A program made the position numbers and the translations under genes. Positions 15,337 to 24,833 of a stretch of 64,000 nt of DNA are shown here, in pieces. The stretch's first letter is position 1. Each line of letters starts with the position of its first letter. The DNA is taken from positions 62,001 to 126,000 of the forward strand of contig NZ_CP047047.1 in assembly GCF_030408575.1 (NCBI RefSeq). The letters run 5' to 3'. The notes under the pieces were generated by a model. It was not told the DNA's origin, did not search any database, and saw nothing but the letters and a program-made list of their open reading frames with translations. Source of the stretch: Corynebacterium auris. Its GTDB lineage: Bacteria > Actinomycetota > Actinomycetes > Mycobacteriales > Mycobacteriaceae.

Positions 15337-16149
15337 TTGTCTGTTTCTAAGAAGTTCGCCGCCGGTGTCCTCGCTTCCGCCCTGGCCTTGGCCGGGTGCT
15401 CGTCCGCAGAGGACGACGCCAACACCATCCGGGTCGCCACCTCCCCGGGGCCCTACTCCGAGCTTTTCCAGCAGGGCATTGACCCTCTGCTGCAGGAGCA
15501 GGGCTACTCGCTGGAGTACACCAACTTCTCCGACCTGCAGCAGGCGGAGACCTCGGTGGCTGAGGGTGACAACGACCTCATCGTGGACCAGCACAGCGCG
15601 TACATGGAGGTCTTCAACGACGAGACCGGTTCCAACCTCGCTGCCATTATCGAGGTGCCCACGGTCCCCTCGGCGCTGTACTCCAAGCAGCACGCCGGCC
15701 TCGATGACGTTGCGGAGGGCCACAGCGTGGGCATCCCCCAGGACGCGTCGAACAAGTCCCGCGCGCTCAACATTCTCGTCGACGCCGGTTGGGTCACGCT
15801 CAAGCCCGACGCGGACCGGGCCCTGCTGAGCGAGGCGGACATCGAGGACAATATCCACCAGCTGGAGATCCGCCCGATGGATTCGGCGCAGCTGCCGCGC
15901 GCGCTTGACGACGTTGACTGGGCCGTCATCCCCGGGTCCATCTCCTATTCCTCCAACGTCAACCAGGACTGGAGCCACTTCCAGGAGAACTTGCGGCCGG
16001 AGCTGATCCTCGTCGCGGCGACGCAGGAGGAACAGGTGGACTCGCAGTGGGCCCAGGACGTCGCCGACGCCTACCAGTCGCCGGAGTTCGAGCAGTTCAT
16101 GGCCGAGGAAAACGAGAACGGCTACTGGTACATCCCGGACTACAACTAA
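15337..16149 (+). CDS. metQ: Methionine-type ABC transporter substrate-binding lipoprotein
   Basis: A 270-aa NlpA/MetQ-family lipoprotein starting at TTG 15337 with AAGGAG upstream. The signal peptide ends in the lipobox ALAGC (Cys21). Family features are IRVATSPGPYSELFQQGIDPLLQEQGYSLEYTNFSD, DLIVDQHSAYMEVFN and the C-terminal YQSPEFEQFM. MetQ binds methionine and delivers it to MetNI. The same operon encodes the ATPase (6 nt downstream) and the permease. Some NlpA-family proteins bind other ligands, so methionine is inferred from the complete NIQ set. Confidence 0.88.
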   Translation: MSVSKKFAAGVLASALALAGCSSAEDDANTIRVATSPGPYSELFQQGIDPLLQEQGYSLEYTNFSDLQQAETSVAEGDNDLIVDQHSAYMEVFNDETGSNLAAIIEVPTVPSALYSKQHAGLDDVAEGHSVGIPQDASNKSRALNILVDAGWVTLKPDADRALLSEADIEDNIHQLEIRPMDSAQLPRALDDVDWAVIPGSISYSSNVNQDWSHFQENLRPELILVAATQEEQVDSQWAQDVADAYQSPEFEQFMAEENENGYWYIPDYN

Positions 16150-16155
16150 AGCGAC

Positions 16156-17151
16156 ATGGCCAACGAACCCATCATCACGTTCCACGACGTTACGAAGAGC
16201 TTCGACGGCTTCAACGCCCTCGAAGGAATAAACCTCGCCGTCGCCCGTGGTTCCATCCACGGCATCATCGGCACCTCCGGGGCCGGCAAATCCACCCTGT
16301 TGCGCACGATCAACGGGCTGGAGCGCGCCACCCGGGGCAGTGTCGAGGTCCTCGGCCAGGACCCGTCCCGGCTCGGCCGCAAGCAGCTCTCCCAGCTGCG
16401 CCGCTCGGTGCCGATGGTGTTCCAGGCCGACAACCTCCTCGGCTCGAAGACGGTGGCGGAGAACGTGGCCATGCCGCTCGTTCTGGCCGGCGAGAAGAAC
16501 GCCGCGCGCAGCCCCCGCGTCGCCGAGGTTCTGGGTCTGGTGGGGCTGGGGGACCGCGCCGAGCACTACCCCTCGCAGCTGTCCGGCGGCCAGCGGCAAC
16601 GGGCCGGTATCGCGCGGGCGCTGGTGACCAACCCGCAGGTCGTGCTGTGCGACGAGCCAACCAGCGCACTCGACCCGGTGACCACGACGCAGATCCTCGC
16701 CTTGCTCTCTGAGATCAACACGGAGCTGGGTATCACTATCGTCATCATCACCCACCAGATGAGCGTTGTCGCCCGCCTCGCGGACTGGATCACCGTGCTC
16801 GACGCGGGCGCGATCGTGGAGGCCGCCCCGGCCCGCGACATTTTCATGCGCCCGCAGGCGCCGGTGACGAAGGACTTCGTGGGCTCGGCCGCGCCCCAGG
16901 CCCCCGGCGGAGACGAGGGCGAACAGCACGCCTACCCCCGCGTCATCCGCGTGAGCACAACCCACGCGCCGCAGGACATCCTCTCCAGCGTCGCGCAGTC
17001 GGCCAACGAGGCCCCGGCACTGATCCGCGCGGACTCCTTTGAGCTGCGCGCCGAGGTTGTGCACAACTTAACCCTGGGCCTGTCGCGGCCCTTCGATCCC
17101 ACTGCCCTCAACGACGAGGCCACCACGGCGGAGGAGGTTTCTACCCCATGA
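16156..17151 (+). CDS. metN: Methionine ABC transporter ATP-binding protein
   Basis: A 331-aa ABC ATPase. Walker A is GTSGAGKST, the Q-loop lies near MVFQADNLL, the signature is LSGGQRQRAGIARAL, Walker B is VVLCDEPTSALD, and the switch His is in IITHQMSV. After about residue 245 a C-terminal extension (HAYPRVIRVSTTHAPQDILSS...AEVVHNLTLGLS) matches the NIL/ACT-like domain through which MetN senses internal methionine. Its stop overlaps the permease start by 4 nt (ATGA). Confidence 0.95.
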   Translation: MANEPIITFHDVTKSFDGFNALEGINLAVARGSIHGIIGTSGAGKSTLLRTINGLERATRGSVEVLGQDPSRLGRKQLSQLRRSVPMVFQADNLLGSKTVAENVAMPLVLAGEKNAARSPRVAEVLGLVGLGDRAEHYPSQLSGGQRQRAGIARALVTNPQVVLCDEPTSALDPVTTTQILALLSEINTELGITIVIITHQMSVVARLADWITVLDAGAIVEAAPARDIFMRPQAPVTKDFVGSAAPQAPGGDEGEQHAYPRVIRVSTTHAPQDILSSVAQSANEAPALIRADSFELRAEVVHNLTLGLSRPFDPTALNDEATTAEEVSTP

Positions 17152-17810
17152 ATCTGCTCGATTCCAGCGTGACGTTCGACCAGTACGTCCAGGCCGGTCA
17201 GGAAACCCTCTACATGGTCCTTGTCTCCTTGGGCGCGGGCAGCCTCCTCGGTATCCCGCTGGGGCTCGCGCTCGTGCTCACCCGCCCCGGGGCGTTGCGG
17301 GGCAACCGCGTTGCCTACTCGGTACTCAACGTGCTGGTCAACATCGTCCGCTCCCTGCCCTTCGTGATCCTGATGGTGGCCATCGTCCCCTTCACCAGGG
17401 CGCTGGTGGGCACTGCGATCGGCACAACCGCGGCTCTTGTGCCACTGACCATCTTCATCGCGCCGTTCATCGCCCGGCTGCTGGAGTCCGCGTTTTTGGA
17501 CATCAGCCCCGGCATCTATGAGGCGGCGGAATCCATGGGGGCGTCAACCTGGCAGACGATCCGCCTTTTCCTCCTGCCCGAGGCGAAGCCCTCCATCATC
17601 CTCGCGCTGACCACCGCGACGGTCACCCTCATCGGCGCCACGGCCATGGCGGGCACCATCGGCGGCGGCGGTATCGGCGACCTCGCCATTTCCTACGGCT
17701 ACCAACAATTCGACTCGGTGGTCATCCTCATCACCGTCATCATCCTGGTCATCGTGGTCCAGGGCATCCAGAGCCTGGGCAGCGTCCTGGCGAAGCGGGC
17801 GCGCCACTAG
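17148..17810 (+). CDS. metI: Methionine ABC transporter permease
   Basis: A 220-aa inner-membrane permease with five helices. The EAA loop that docks on the ATPase reads YEAAESMGASTWQTIRLFLLPEAKPSI (about residues 124-150), and the end AGTIGGGGIGDLAISYGYQQFDS is typical of MetI. It is the last gene of the operon and is followed by a clear intrinsic terminator. Confidence 0.95.
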   Translation: MNLLDSSVTFDQYVQAGQETLYMVLVSLGAGSLLGIPLGLALVLTRPGALRGNRVAYSVLNVLVNIVRSLPFVILMVAIVPFTRALVGTAIGTTAALVPLTIFIAPFIARLLESAFLDISPGIYEAAESMGASTWQTIRLFLLPEAKPSIILALTTATVTLIGATAMAGTIGGGGIGDLAISYGYQQFDSVVILITVIILVIVVQGIQSLGSVLAKRARH

Positions 17811-17868
17811 CGCGTTGGGGGGGGGAGAGATCACGCGTCCCATACCCACTGGTACGCGCCGTGCGGTG

Positions 17869-17903
17869 GCGCTACATGACTGCTAGCGCACGAAGTTTTT
17901 TTT
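17869..17903 (+). terminator. Intrinsic terminator after metI
   Basis: GCGCTA (17869-17874) pairs with TAGCGC (17884-17889), followed by a run of eight T at 17896-17903. It ends the metQNI operon. Confidence 0.8.
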
Positions 17904-18325
17904 AGGTGGCCTTTCGATGAGGGCGATTGCGCTCGCAGAACGCTGAATATATAACGAAGGTCACTATCGGGGGTACCCAGTCGCGAGACCAATTTAAATC
18001 GTACCTATAAGTGATATTGCGCTGCGTATGCAGCGGCGATAAACGAAGCTTTATGTATGTTTGGGCCGTCGCAGGAGCCAGCCCAGCCAAAAAGTGATGC
18101 GATCAATTGCTTCTAGCCTTCTGACAGGTAAAGTACGGCGAGGCACAGTTGAATGCCAAGTCAACATAAAGGTCAATAGTGAAGGGCTGAGAAGCATAAG
18201 GCTATAACTCTCCCTTCACAGTTTCACCCACGAGTTTTCCGGCGCTCCTCTTCGCATGGCGTTATATTTCGGCATGTGTAGACGATTTCTGCGGCAGATT
18301 CACAGGGTGAGGGAAGGTTCTCACG
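17904..18325. other. AT-richer leader region of the pilus operon
   Basis: A 420-bp stretch without a convincing gene; the one open frame on the minus strand (17902-18090) has no ribosome site or family features. Base composition is clearly less GC-rich than the flanks. It holds the inverted repeat and -10 box listed at 18179-18219 and the GGGAAGG ribosome site (18311-18317) of the tip gene. Confidence 0.6.
18179..18219. promoter_or_regulatory. Inverted repeat framing a -10 box upstream of the pilus operon
   Basis: GTGAAGGG (18179-18186) and CCCTTCAC (18212-18219) are perfect 8-bp inverted arms 25 nt apart. A -10-like TATAAC (18203-18208) lies between them. This is a plausible operator for the pilus operon; the regulator is not in the window. 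Confidence 0.5.
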
Positions 18326-21300
18326 TTGCGAATCCACGCGTGCGACACATACAACGCCCACCGATCGAGCGGATCGGCCTGGCGGGCACTGCTGCTCGTC
18401 TTCGCTGTCTTTACGGCATCGGTGGTTGTCGTGCCCGAGAGCGCAGCGCAGGCACAGACGGGAACGCCTGCAGAGTCCGCCGTCGCTGGGGAAACAAGGC
18501 TTGAGGCCGGAACGGACTATGACGACACCACAACCACGCGTCTGTTTGGGCCGGTTGAGCATTCCGTTTCCTTCACCGCCCGAGACGGCCAACCATCTCG
18601 AGACCTGGTGATCACCCGCGTCGAGATAACCTCCACGCTCCCCGCGGACTTTGACGGCAGCTGGTCCGTCTCGCGCAACGCCGCCACCTCCGGCGCCGGT
18701 TTCCGTGAATGCCGCGATTGCTCCGGGGGCGGGCAGTCGCTCGAGGTCGACTTGGCGGAATCTCACAACGGCAGCACCACGCTGGCTCTGCAGCCCGGTG
18801 ACACCCTCGAGGTGACCTTTTCCGACAACGCCGCCGAGCCGGCCTCTCGCTACGACTACGAGGTGTACGGCTACTACGTAAGCCACTCTGAGCCCGAGGT
18901 CCAGGAGACCACCGGGGACGGCTCCGAGTCGAGCGGCACGGCGACAGAGGAACCGGAGCAGCCCGGTCAGGCGCGCGCCGCTGCCGACGGCGAGCCCCGA
19001 AACGCCGAGGCGGAGAATGCAGAGGTAGCCTCCCTTTCTACGCTGCTGCGTGAAGCACTGCCGATCGCGCTGTCCCTCTACGCTGCAGAACCAACCCCGT
19101 ATGCGGCACGGGCGGCGGGGCCAAATGTCTACGCATCTCCGTGGAATCGGGACCCCGGCCCCCTGGCGTCATCAACCCACACGTTGACGGCACTCGACAA
19201 CCGGGTATGGCAGGACCGGTTCGACCTGGGGGGCTCGCAGGGCGCAGTGATTTCGAGCATTACGTACGAGTACCTCCGGCCGAACGGGCTGGCCTTCCAA
19301 CGCAGCTTCACCAGCGACGACGCCTTCGCGTTCAACATCAGCGGGGTTATTAACAGCGATGCCGTGCCGGCAGCCGAGCGGACCCCAATTTTTCTGTGTG
19401 ATGGGCGGAGCACCCGAGTCTCGTGCCCTTACGGCCAGCTCTACTACGGTGTGCGGCCGGACCGAAACAACCCGGCCCCGGGTGAACACGTCGGGTGGCG
19501 CTACCCGGTGCGAAGCGGTGCGACGGGTAGCCCCGTCGTCTACGTCAACGCCATTATCGGGCACCAGCTCAACGCGCGCCAGAACGTCAGCTTTCGGCCG
19601 GAGGTGACGTTCACCTTCAGTGACTCCAATAATCGCCCCACCACCCTCGAGGTACCCGCGAACACGCAGACCACGATTCGCTACACGTGGAGTAACTCCC
19701 AGAGCAGCAACCCCCCGCAGGGCAACCAGGCGAGGCTGACGGTTACGGGCAATACCGGCGGTACCTCCACGCCCCCGCCCCCACCCGGCGGTCCGGATCC
19801 GTCCTTCGACCCGACTCGGCCAGGCGGTCGGTGCGCGCCCCGAGGCGGCACCGTGTGGGTCAGCGCGTCCGCCCACACGAACCCGGACGCGACGTTCAAC
19901 GACCGCAATACAACCCAGCTGTACCGCCAAGTTTACGGCAGCACGACGTTCGAAACGGTCGGGCCTGTTACGAACTGGGTGTATAACGCTTTGGCGTACA
20001 ACCCGAGAGACGGTTACCTCTACGCCGTCAGCCAGGGCCGCATCCGGACCCCCGCGTCGATGTCGGGCAACGCGAACACCTACGACGAGGACCCCCGTTA
20101 CCCCGCAGGCCACCTCCTGCGCATCTCCCCGCAGAACGGCTCCGTGCAGGACCTCGGAAAGATCGAGGGGATCCAGCAGCAGCGGGTTGGCACATGGCCG
20201 AACGACCTGTGGGGTGGCATCACCTCCGGCGTGATCACCGCAAACGGTCTGTTCATCTTCGGCAACGCTTCCCTCTCCGGTACGGGAGACCGCTACACGT
20301 TGGACCTATCGAACGTCAACGCGAATACAAGCAATCAGTGGTGGGCCAACCGAATCACGGCCCGTCTGCGCTCCAACGACTACGCGTTCTTTGGAGACAG
20401 CTCCGACGGCTACATCTACGGCATGCGCAACAACACGACCATCCTGGAGCGTATCAACATTGCCGATGGTTCCGTGACTGAGTTCAATATGGCGGGCATT
20501 CAGGGCCCGCTCGGCCGGACCATGCCCAGCGGTCTTTACGGCACGGCCTGGACGTTCCCGAACGGAAACCTAGGTTTCGGTTTGAACTCGGCAAACACCT
20601 CGTATCAGATCGAGATCTATGACTCGACGCCCACGAGCTTCAAGGCCCGGCTTGTCTCCGTGGCGCCCTCCCCGACCTCGCAATCGAACGACGCTGCCTC
20701 GAACGCGCTCGTCGTTCCCCCAACGGACCTGGGGATAGCGAAGAGGCTGGTTTCTCTCCAAGGTGGCGTGGCCACGTGGGACATTACCGTGACCAATCAT
20801 GGCCCCTGTGGCTCGTCCGGATTCAACGTCGTTGATCAGGTTCCCGCCAGCTACACCAACGTTCAGGTGCAGGGCGACGCCAGCGGTTGGATCCAGACCC
20901 AGTCGACGCGCGGGAATACCGTTGTTGCGCTGCACGGTCCCTTGGCAGCTGGGCAAACTGCGACATTCCGTTTGACGGCTGGGTACTCGGCGAGCAACGA
21001 CGCTTGTGTCAGCAACACTGCGTCCGTGCTGGGCAACGAAAGAGACGAGAGCACGCAGAACAACATGGCTTCGGACGGCGCCTGCGAAATTGTGGTCGAG
21101 AAAACCGTCGTTGACGTCAACGGCGACGGGGTCATCGATGGGGTTGATTCCAGCCAACCGGTGCCGGGGTCGACGGACAGGACGATCCAGTACACCATCA
21201 CGGTGAGAAACCGCGACCCGAACAACGCGAGCACCTACAACCTTATTGAGTCTCCGCAGTTCTCTCGGCTGGTCGAGGTGCAGGGCGGCACCGTCGTGTT

Positions 21301-22045
21301 CCCCGACGGTGGCTGGTCTACCCTGGGCAAACCACAGAACCAGGAGAGTATTCGCTTCCCGCTCGCGCAGAATAGAAGGATCGGACCGGGAGAGACACAT
21401 ACCTACCGTGTGACTCTCCGTTACTCGGCTCCGCCCCAGGGCGCGGACTTTTCCACGGCCGAATGCCAAGCCGGCTCTCCTCGTCAGGGCTTGTTCAACG
21501 AGGCGAGTGTGACCTATCCGGGCGGAAGCGCAGCGGACGATGCGTGCGGTCCGATTGTCAGGGACGAAACAGTAACGCTGTTCCTGCAGAAGGTTGGCAA
21601 CGACAATCGCACTACGCCGTTGGCCGGTGCAGCTTTTGAGGTCCGTGCCGAGAACGGCGAGGTTGTCGCCGTGATGAACACCCCGGACACCGCGAACGAA
21701 GGGCTCTACTCCGCGTCGGGGCTGCGCAAGGGCACGCAGTACTACCTTGTGGAGACCCAGTCGCCGGAGGGCTACTCGCTGCTGCCGGAGCCCATCGCGT
21801 TCACCATCACCAACGATGACAGCGGCAACGCCAGAGTCGACGTGGCGGACAACCTCCACGCAATTGGGCTCGTGACCGACCCAGACCACGACGGGGCATC
21901 CCCGCGCAGCGCGTACATCACCATCGCCGATTTCAGGCAGGGCGACCTGCCCAAGACCGGTGGTAACGGGTACCTGCCGTGGGCTCTCATCTCCGCGCTC
22001 CTCGTACTCGTAGGCAGCCTAACCGCACGCCGAAAGGACATCTAA
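18326..22045 (+). CDS. Pilus tip adhesin, LPKTG-anchored (SpaC/SpaF/SpaG-type position)
   Basis: A 1239-aa surface protein starting at TTG 18326 with GGGAAGG 8 nt before. After a signal peptide (about 1-43, ending AQAQ) and an adhesive N-terminal region, an acidic linker lies at about 190-260 and PPPPPGGPDPSFDPTRPGG near 500. A DUF6923-like region follows (GTVWVSASAH..., YNALAYNPRDGYLYAVSQ, HLLRISPQNGSVQDLG; about 505-760), then two DUF11-like beta domains (about 790-1060), with a DVNGDGVID calcium-loop-like motif between them. A Cna_B/SpaA domain (FLQKVGNDN, YYLVETQSPEGY) precedes the sorting signal LPKTG (1208-1212), a membrane helix and RRKDI. Sortase probably joins it to the shaft pilin as the pilus tip. 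Confidence 0.85.
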   Translation: MRIHACDTYNAHRSSGSAWRALLLVFAVFTASVVVVPESAAQAQTGTPAESAVAGETRLEAGTDYDDTTTTRLFGPVEHSVSFTARDGQPSRDLVITRVEITSTLPADFDGSWSVSRNAATSGAGFRECRDCSGGGQSLEVDLAESHNGSTTLALQPGDTLEVTFSDNAAEPASRYDYEVYGYYVSHSEPEVQETTGDGSESSGTATEEPEQPGQARAAADGEPRNAEAENAEVASLSTLLREALPIALSLYAAEPTPYAARAAGPNVYASPWNRDPGPLASSTHTLTALDNRVWQDRFDLGGSQGAVISSITYEYLRPNGLAFQRSFTSDDAFAFNISGVINSDAVPAAERTPIFLCDGRSTRVSCPYGQLYYGVRPDRNNPAPGEHVGWRYPVRSGATGSPVVYVNAIIGHQLNARQNVSFRPEVTFTFSDSNNRPTTLEVPANTQTTIRYTWSNSQSSNPPQGNQARLTVTGNTGGTSTPPPPPGGPDPSFDPTRPGGRCAPRGGTVWVSASAHTNPDATFNDRNTTQLYRQVYGSTTFETVGPVTNWVYNALAYNPRDGYLYAVSQGRIRTPASMSGNANTYDEDPRYPAGHLLRISPQNGSVQDLGKIEGIQQQRVGTWPNDLWGGITSGVITANGLFIFGNASLSGTGDRYTLDLSNVNANTSNQWWANRITARLRSNDYAFFGDSSDGYIYGMRNNTTILERINIADGSVTEFNMAGIQGPLGRTMPSGLYGTAWTFPNGNLGFGLNSANTSYQIEIYDSTPTSFKARLVSVAPSPTSQSNDAASNALVVPPTDLGIAKRLVSLQGGVATWDITVTNHGPCGSSGFNVVDQVPASYTNVQVQGDASGWIQTQSTRGNTVVALHGPLAAGQTATFRLTAGYSASNDACVSNTASVLGNERDESTQNNMASDGACEIVVEKTVVDVNGDGVIDGVDSSQPVPGSTDRTIQYTITVRNRDPNNASTYNLIESPQFSRLVEVQGGTVVFPDGGWSTLGKPQNQESIRFPLAQNRRIGPGETHTYRVTLRYSAPPQGADFSTAECQAGSPRQGLFNEASVTYPGGSAADDACGPIVRDETVTLFLQKVGNDNRTTPLAGAAFEVRAENGEVVAVMNTPDTANEGLYSASGLRKGTQYYLVETQSPEGYSLLPEPIAFTITNDDSGNARVDVADNLHAIGLVTDPDHDGASPRSAYITIADFRQGDLPKTGGNGYLPWALISALLVLVGSLTARRKDI

Positions 22046-22203
22046 GACATGAGTTGCCACAGCCACGCATGCTGGTCCCGAGCTGGCCCAGATCGCGACC
22101 GCACCGTGCACACCTGCCGATAGGTCACGCACCCGAGCCCCCGTAGCGGGCCACCCCCCTTTTCCCGCGCCTTTGCGCGCATGCTTTGAAAGAGAGTTTC
22201 ACC

Positions 22204-23778
22204 ATGCGATTCGTCGCTTCTTCCCGCACCGTCGCCGCCTGCGCGGCGGTGGGCATCGCCCTGGCGTCCTCTGCCGCCACCGCCCCGATCGCGTTCGCGC
22301 AGGACACTCCCCAAGTTCCTGGCCAGCCGAGCGTGCCGGCTGCCAACATCGACCCCAGCCGCACCGGATCGATCACCATCAACAAGCGCCTGAACCCGAC
22401 CGAGCTCCGCGAAGCTACCGGCGCCGTGGACCCCCAGGCGTCGGGTGCCCCCCTCCAGGGCGTGACGTTCACCGCGACGAGGATCAACCGCGATATCACC
22501 ACCGCCGAGGGCTTCGCCGCACTCGCTCAAATGACGCCGGCCACCGCCGCGGAGAACCTCTCGCCGCTGCCGGCCGACCGCCGCACCGGTACGACGAACG
22601 CCGCCGGCCAGGTGCAGTTCGAGGACCTGTCCGTCGGCGCCTACTTGGTTGAAGAGTCCATCACCGGCACGGTGTCTGTCGGCGGCCAGGAGATTCCCGC
22701 TGGCTCCGTGGTTCCGGGCTCTGCATTCATCGTGTTCGTGCCGTTCACGCAGCAGAACGAGAACAACGCTGGGACGTGGAACTACAACCCCGTTGTCTAC
22801 CCCAAGAACACCTCGCTGACCACGCAGAAGAGCGTCGTCGACTCCTCTGACGACCAGGGTGACAACGTCGGGGACACCGTGGAGTACCAGATCCGCTCGA
22901 CCATCCCGGCGGTCCCCCAGGGCCAGACGCTGGGCCAGTACCAGATCCACGACCGCTACAACCCGACCGAGCTGGGCGATGTCACGGTTCAGTCCGTGTC
23001 CATCTCCGGTACTAACCAGGCGCTCACTCCTGAACTCCACTATACGGTCAACGACACCCTGACTCAGGACGGCAGGGCGCAAAAGACCATCGACTTCACT
23101 GCAGCTGGTCTGGCTCTGCTGGCGGCTAACTCGGGCCAGCAGGTCGTGGTAAACCTCGAGGCCGACCTCCTGGCTATCGATGAAGGCGACGGCGAGATCG
23201 TCAACGAGACGCAGACCACCGGTTTCACCCGCGAGGGCGACACGAACCACGAGTTCCAAACCGATAACCAGCAGGTCAGAACCTACCTGGCTAAGCTCCG
23301 GGTGGTCAAGCACGTCCAGGGCAACGAGGAGACCCGCCTGCAGGGTGCGGAATTTGAGCTCTACCAGACGGAAAACTGCACCGCCGAAGGCGTTGCGGAC
23401 GAGGAGCCGCTGACCGTGGGCGGCGCAAGGTCCTGGACCACGGGAGCGGACGGCACGTTCACCATCGATGGGCTCCACGTCACCGACTTTGCCAACAATG
23501 AGGAAGCGGAACTGCCCAGCTTCTGCCTTCTGGAGACCGAAGCCCCCGCAGGCTACGCGCGGCTGACGCAGCCGATCGAGGTCAGCCTGACGCGCGCAGA
23601 AACCCGCGTCGTCGGCCAGACGGTCCCGCTGAAGAGCATCAACGTCGCCAACGTCCAGTCCAGCACTCCGACGCTGCCGGCCACCGGTGGCGCGGGCGTC
23701 GCCCTGCTGCTGCTCGTCGGCGCCGGGATCATCGGCGGCGGTGTCTACGCAGCCCGCCGTAACTCGGCCGAGGCCTAA
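22204..23778 (+). CDS. Major shaft pilin, SpaA/SpaD/SpaH type (LPATG)
   Basis: A 524-aa secreted pilin with a signal peptide ending AFA-QD at about residue 32. The pilin motif NPVVYPKN places the polymerising lysine at Lys201. The E-box for intramolecular isopeptide bonds is LLETEAPAGY near residue 440, within a Cna_B domain that begins KLRVVKHVQG. The sorting signal is LPATG (491-495), followed by a hydrophobic segment and ARRNSAEA. In this family sortase C links the Thr of LPxTG to Lys of the next subunit, forming the fibre. ATG 22204 has GAGAG upstream. A 158-bp gap with short GC hairpins separates it from the tip gene. Confidence 0.92.
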   Translation: MRFVASSRTVAACAAVGIALASSAATAPIAFAQDTPQVPGQPSVPAANIDPSRTGSITINKRLNPTELREATGAVDPQASGAPLQGVTFTATRINRDITTAEGFAALAQMTPATAAENLSPLPADRRTGTTNAAGQVQFEDLSVGAYLVEESITGTVSVGGQEIPAGSVVPGSAFIVFVPFTQQNENNAGTWNYNPVVYPKNTSLTTQKSVVDSSDDQGDNVGDTVEYQIRSTIPAVPQGQTLGQYQIHDRYNPTELGDVTVQSVSISGTNQALTPELHYTVNDTLTQDGRAQKTIDFTAAGLALLAANSGQQVVVNLEADLLAIDEGDGEIVNETQTTGFTREGDTNHEFQTDNQQVRTYLAKLRVVKHVQGNEETRLQGAEFELYQTENCTAEGVADEEPLTVGGARSWTTGADGTFTIDGLHVTDFANNEEAELPSFCLLETEAPAGYARLTQPIEVSLTRAETRVVGQTVPLKSINVANVQSSTPTLPATGGAGVALLLLVGAGIIGGGVYAARRNSAEA

Positions 23779-23790
23779 GGGCTAAAGCCA

Positions 23791-23808
23791 CCGGCCGTTT
23801 TCGGCCGG
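23791..23808 (+). terminator. Intercistronic hairpin between shaft pilin and sortase
   Basis: CCGGCCG-TTTT-CGGCCGG is a perfect 7-bp stem with a 4-nt loop, 12 nt after the pilin stop. No T-run follows, so it probably works as a partial terminator or 3'-end stabiliser that makes pilin mRNA more abundant than sortase mRNA. Confidence 0.6.
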
Positions 23809-23909
23809 GGCACTTGAGGGGCCGCATCGCGCCCCTCCCTCCCCGGGGAAGGAAAACCCCGGCCCCTTTTCCAACAACTGCACACCCACCACCTCACTCG
23901 GGAGATTTC

Positions 23910-24833
23910 ATGAGCACCACTATGCCCAACGGCACTGCCGGCGGCAGACACCGGGCCGCGTCGGCCGGACACTCCGTCCTGCGCCGCATTGTGGTGCCCG
24001 CGCTCCTGATCATCCTCGGCCTTGCCGTCATGCTGTACCCGGTCGTCGCGTCGCAGTGGAACAACTATGTTCAGCGCAACGTGGCGCAGCAGTACGACGA
24101 GATCATGGATCAGCAAAAGGCGGAGGACCCCGAGCTGATCCAGCGCACGCTCGTGGATGCCCGCGCGTACAACGAAACACACACCGACGGGCCGATCCTT
24201 GACCCGTGGCTCGCGCGCGTGAGCAAAGACAACGGCGCCTACCAGGAGTACCTTCAGCAGCTCTCCGGCCAGCCCGCCATGAGTCAGGTGACCATTCCCG
24301 CAATCGACTCGAAGCTCCCTGTCTACCACGGCACCGACGAACGGACCTTGCAAAAGGGCCTAGGGCACCTCTTCGGCAGTGCCTTACCCGTCGGCGGGGC
24401 GGGTATGCACGCAGTAATCACCGGGCATACCGGGATCACGAATGCCACGCTCTGGGACAACCTGGTGGAAGTACAGGTGGGCGATGACATCTACGTCAGC
24501 ACCTTCGGCGAAAAGATGAAGTACAAGGTGTATGACATCGAGACGGTGCTTCCCAACGAAACTGACTCCCTCAAGGCACAGCAGGGTCGCGACCTTCTCA
24601 CGTTGATCACCTGCACCCCGTACGGCATCAACACTCACCGATTGCTTGTCCACGCGGAGCGGGTGCCTCTTGACCCGGAGGACGAGCAGATCATTGCGGA
24701 TGCGGGCGGTTTCACCATGCAATGGTGGATGTGGCTGGTCTTGGCCGTAGCGCTCGCAGTTGCGGTCGCCTTGATCTGGTGGATCCGACGCACAATGGCC
24801 AGCTCGAAGGAGAAGAGCAGTGAACAAAACTAA
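23910..24833 (+). CDS. Class C pilus sortase
   Basis: A 307-aa membrane transpeptidase. An N-terminal helix (residues about 25-47) and a C-terminal helix (about 276-294) are visible. The catalytic triad is His173 (ITGHTG), Cys235 and Arg244 (TLITCTPYGINTHRLLV). The lid motif DPW is at residues 98-100, a class C mark. It polymerises the adjacent shaft pilin and adds the tip and minor pilins. ATG 23910 follows CGGGAG. Its end overlaps the minor pilin gene by 14 nt. Confidence 0.95.
   Translation: MSTTMPNGTAGGRHRAASAGHSVLRRIVVPALLIILGLAVMLYPVVASQWNNYVQRNVAQQYDEIMDQQKAEDPELIQRTLVDARAYNETHTDGPILDPWLARVSKDNGAYQEYLQQLSGQPAMSQVTIPAIDSKLPVYHGTDERTLQKGLGHLFGSALPVGGAGMHAVITGHTGITNATLWDNLVEVQVGDDIYVSTFGEKMKYKVYDIETVLPNETDSLKAQQGRDLLTLITCTPYGINTHRLLVHAERVPLDPEDEQIIADAGGFTMQWWMWLVLAVALAVAVALIWWIRRTMASSKEKSSEQN

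Noticed and set aside
15031..17064. 677-codon minus-strand open frame across bsaP-metQ-metN
   Set aside because: Shadow of the metQN genes in high-GC DNA; composition (Arg, Gly, Val, His) is not protein-like and three recognised genes lie on the other strand.
17902..18090. 62-codon minus ORF in the pilus leader region
   Set aside because: No ribosome site, no recognisable features; region looks regulatory.
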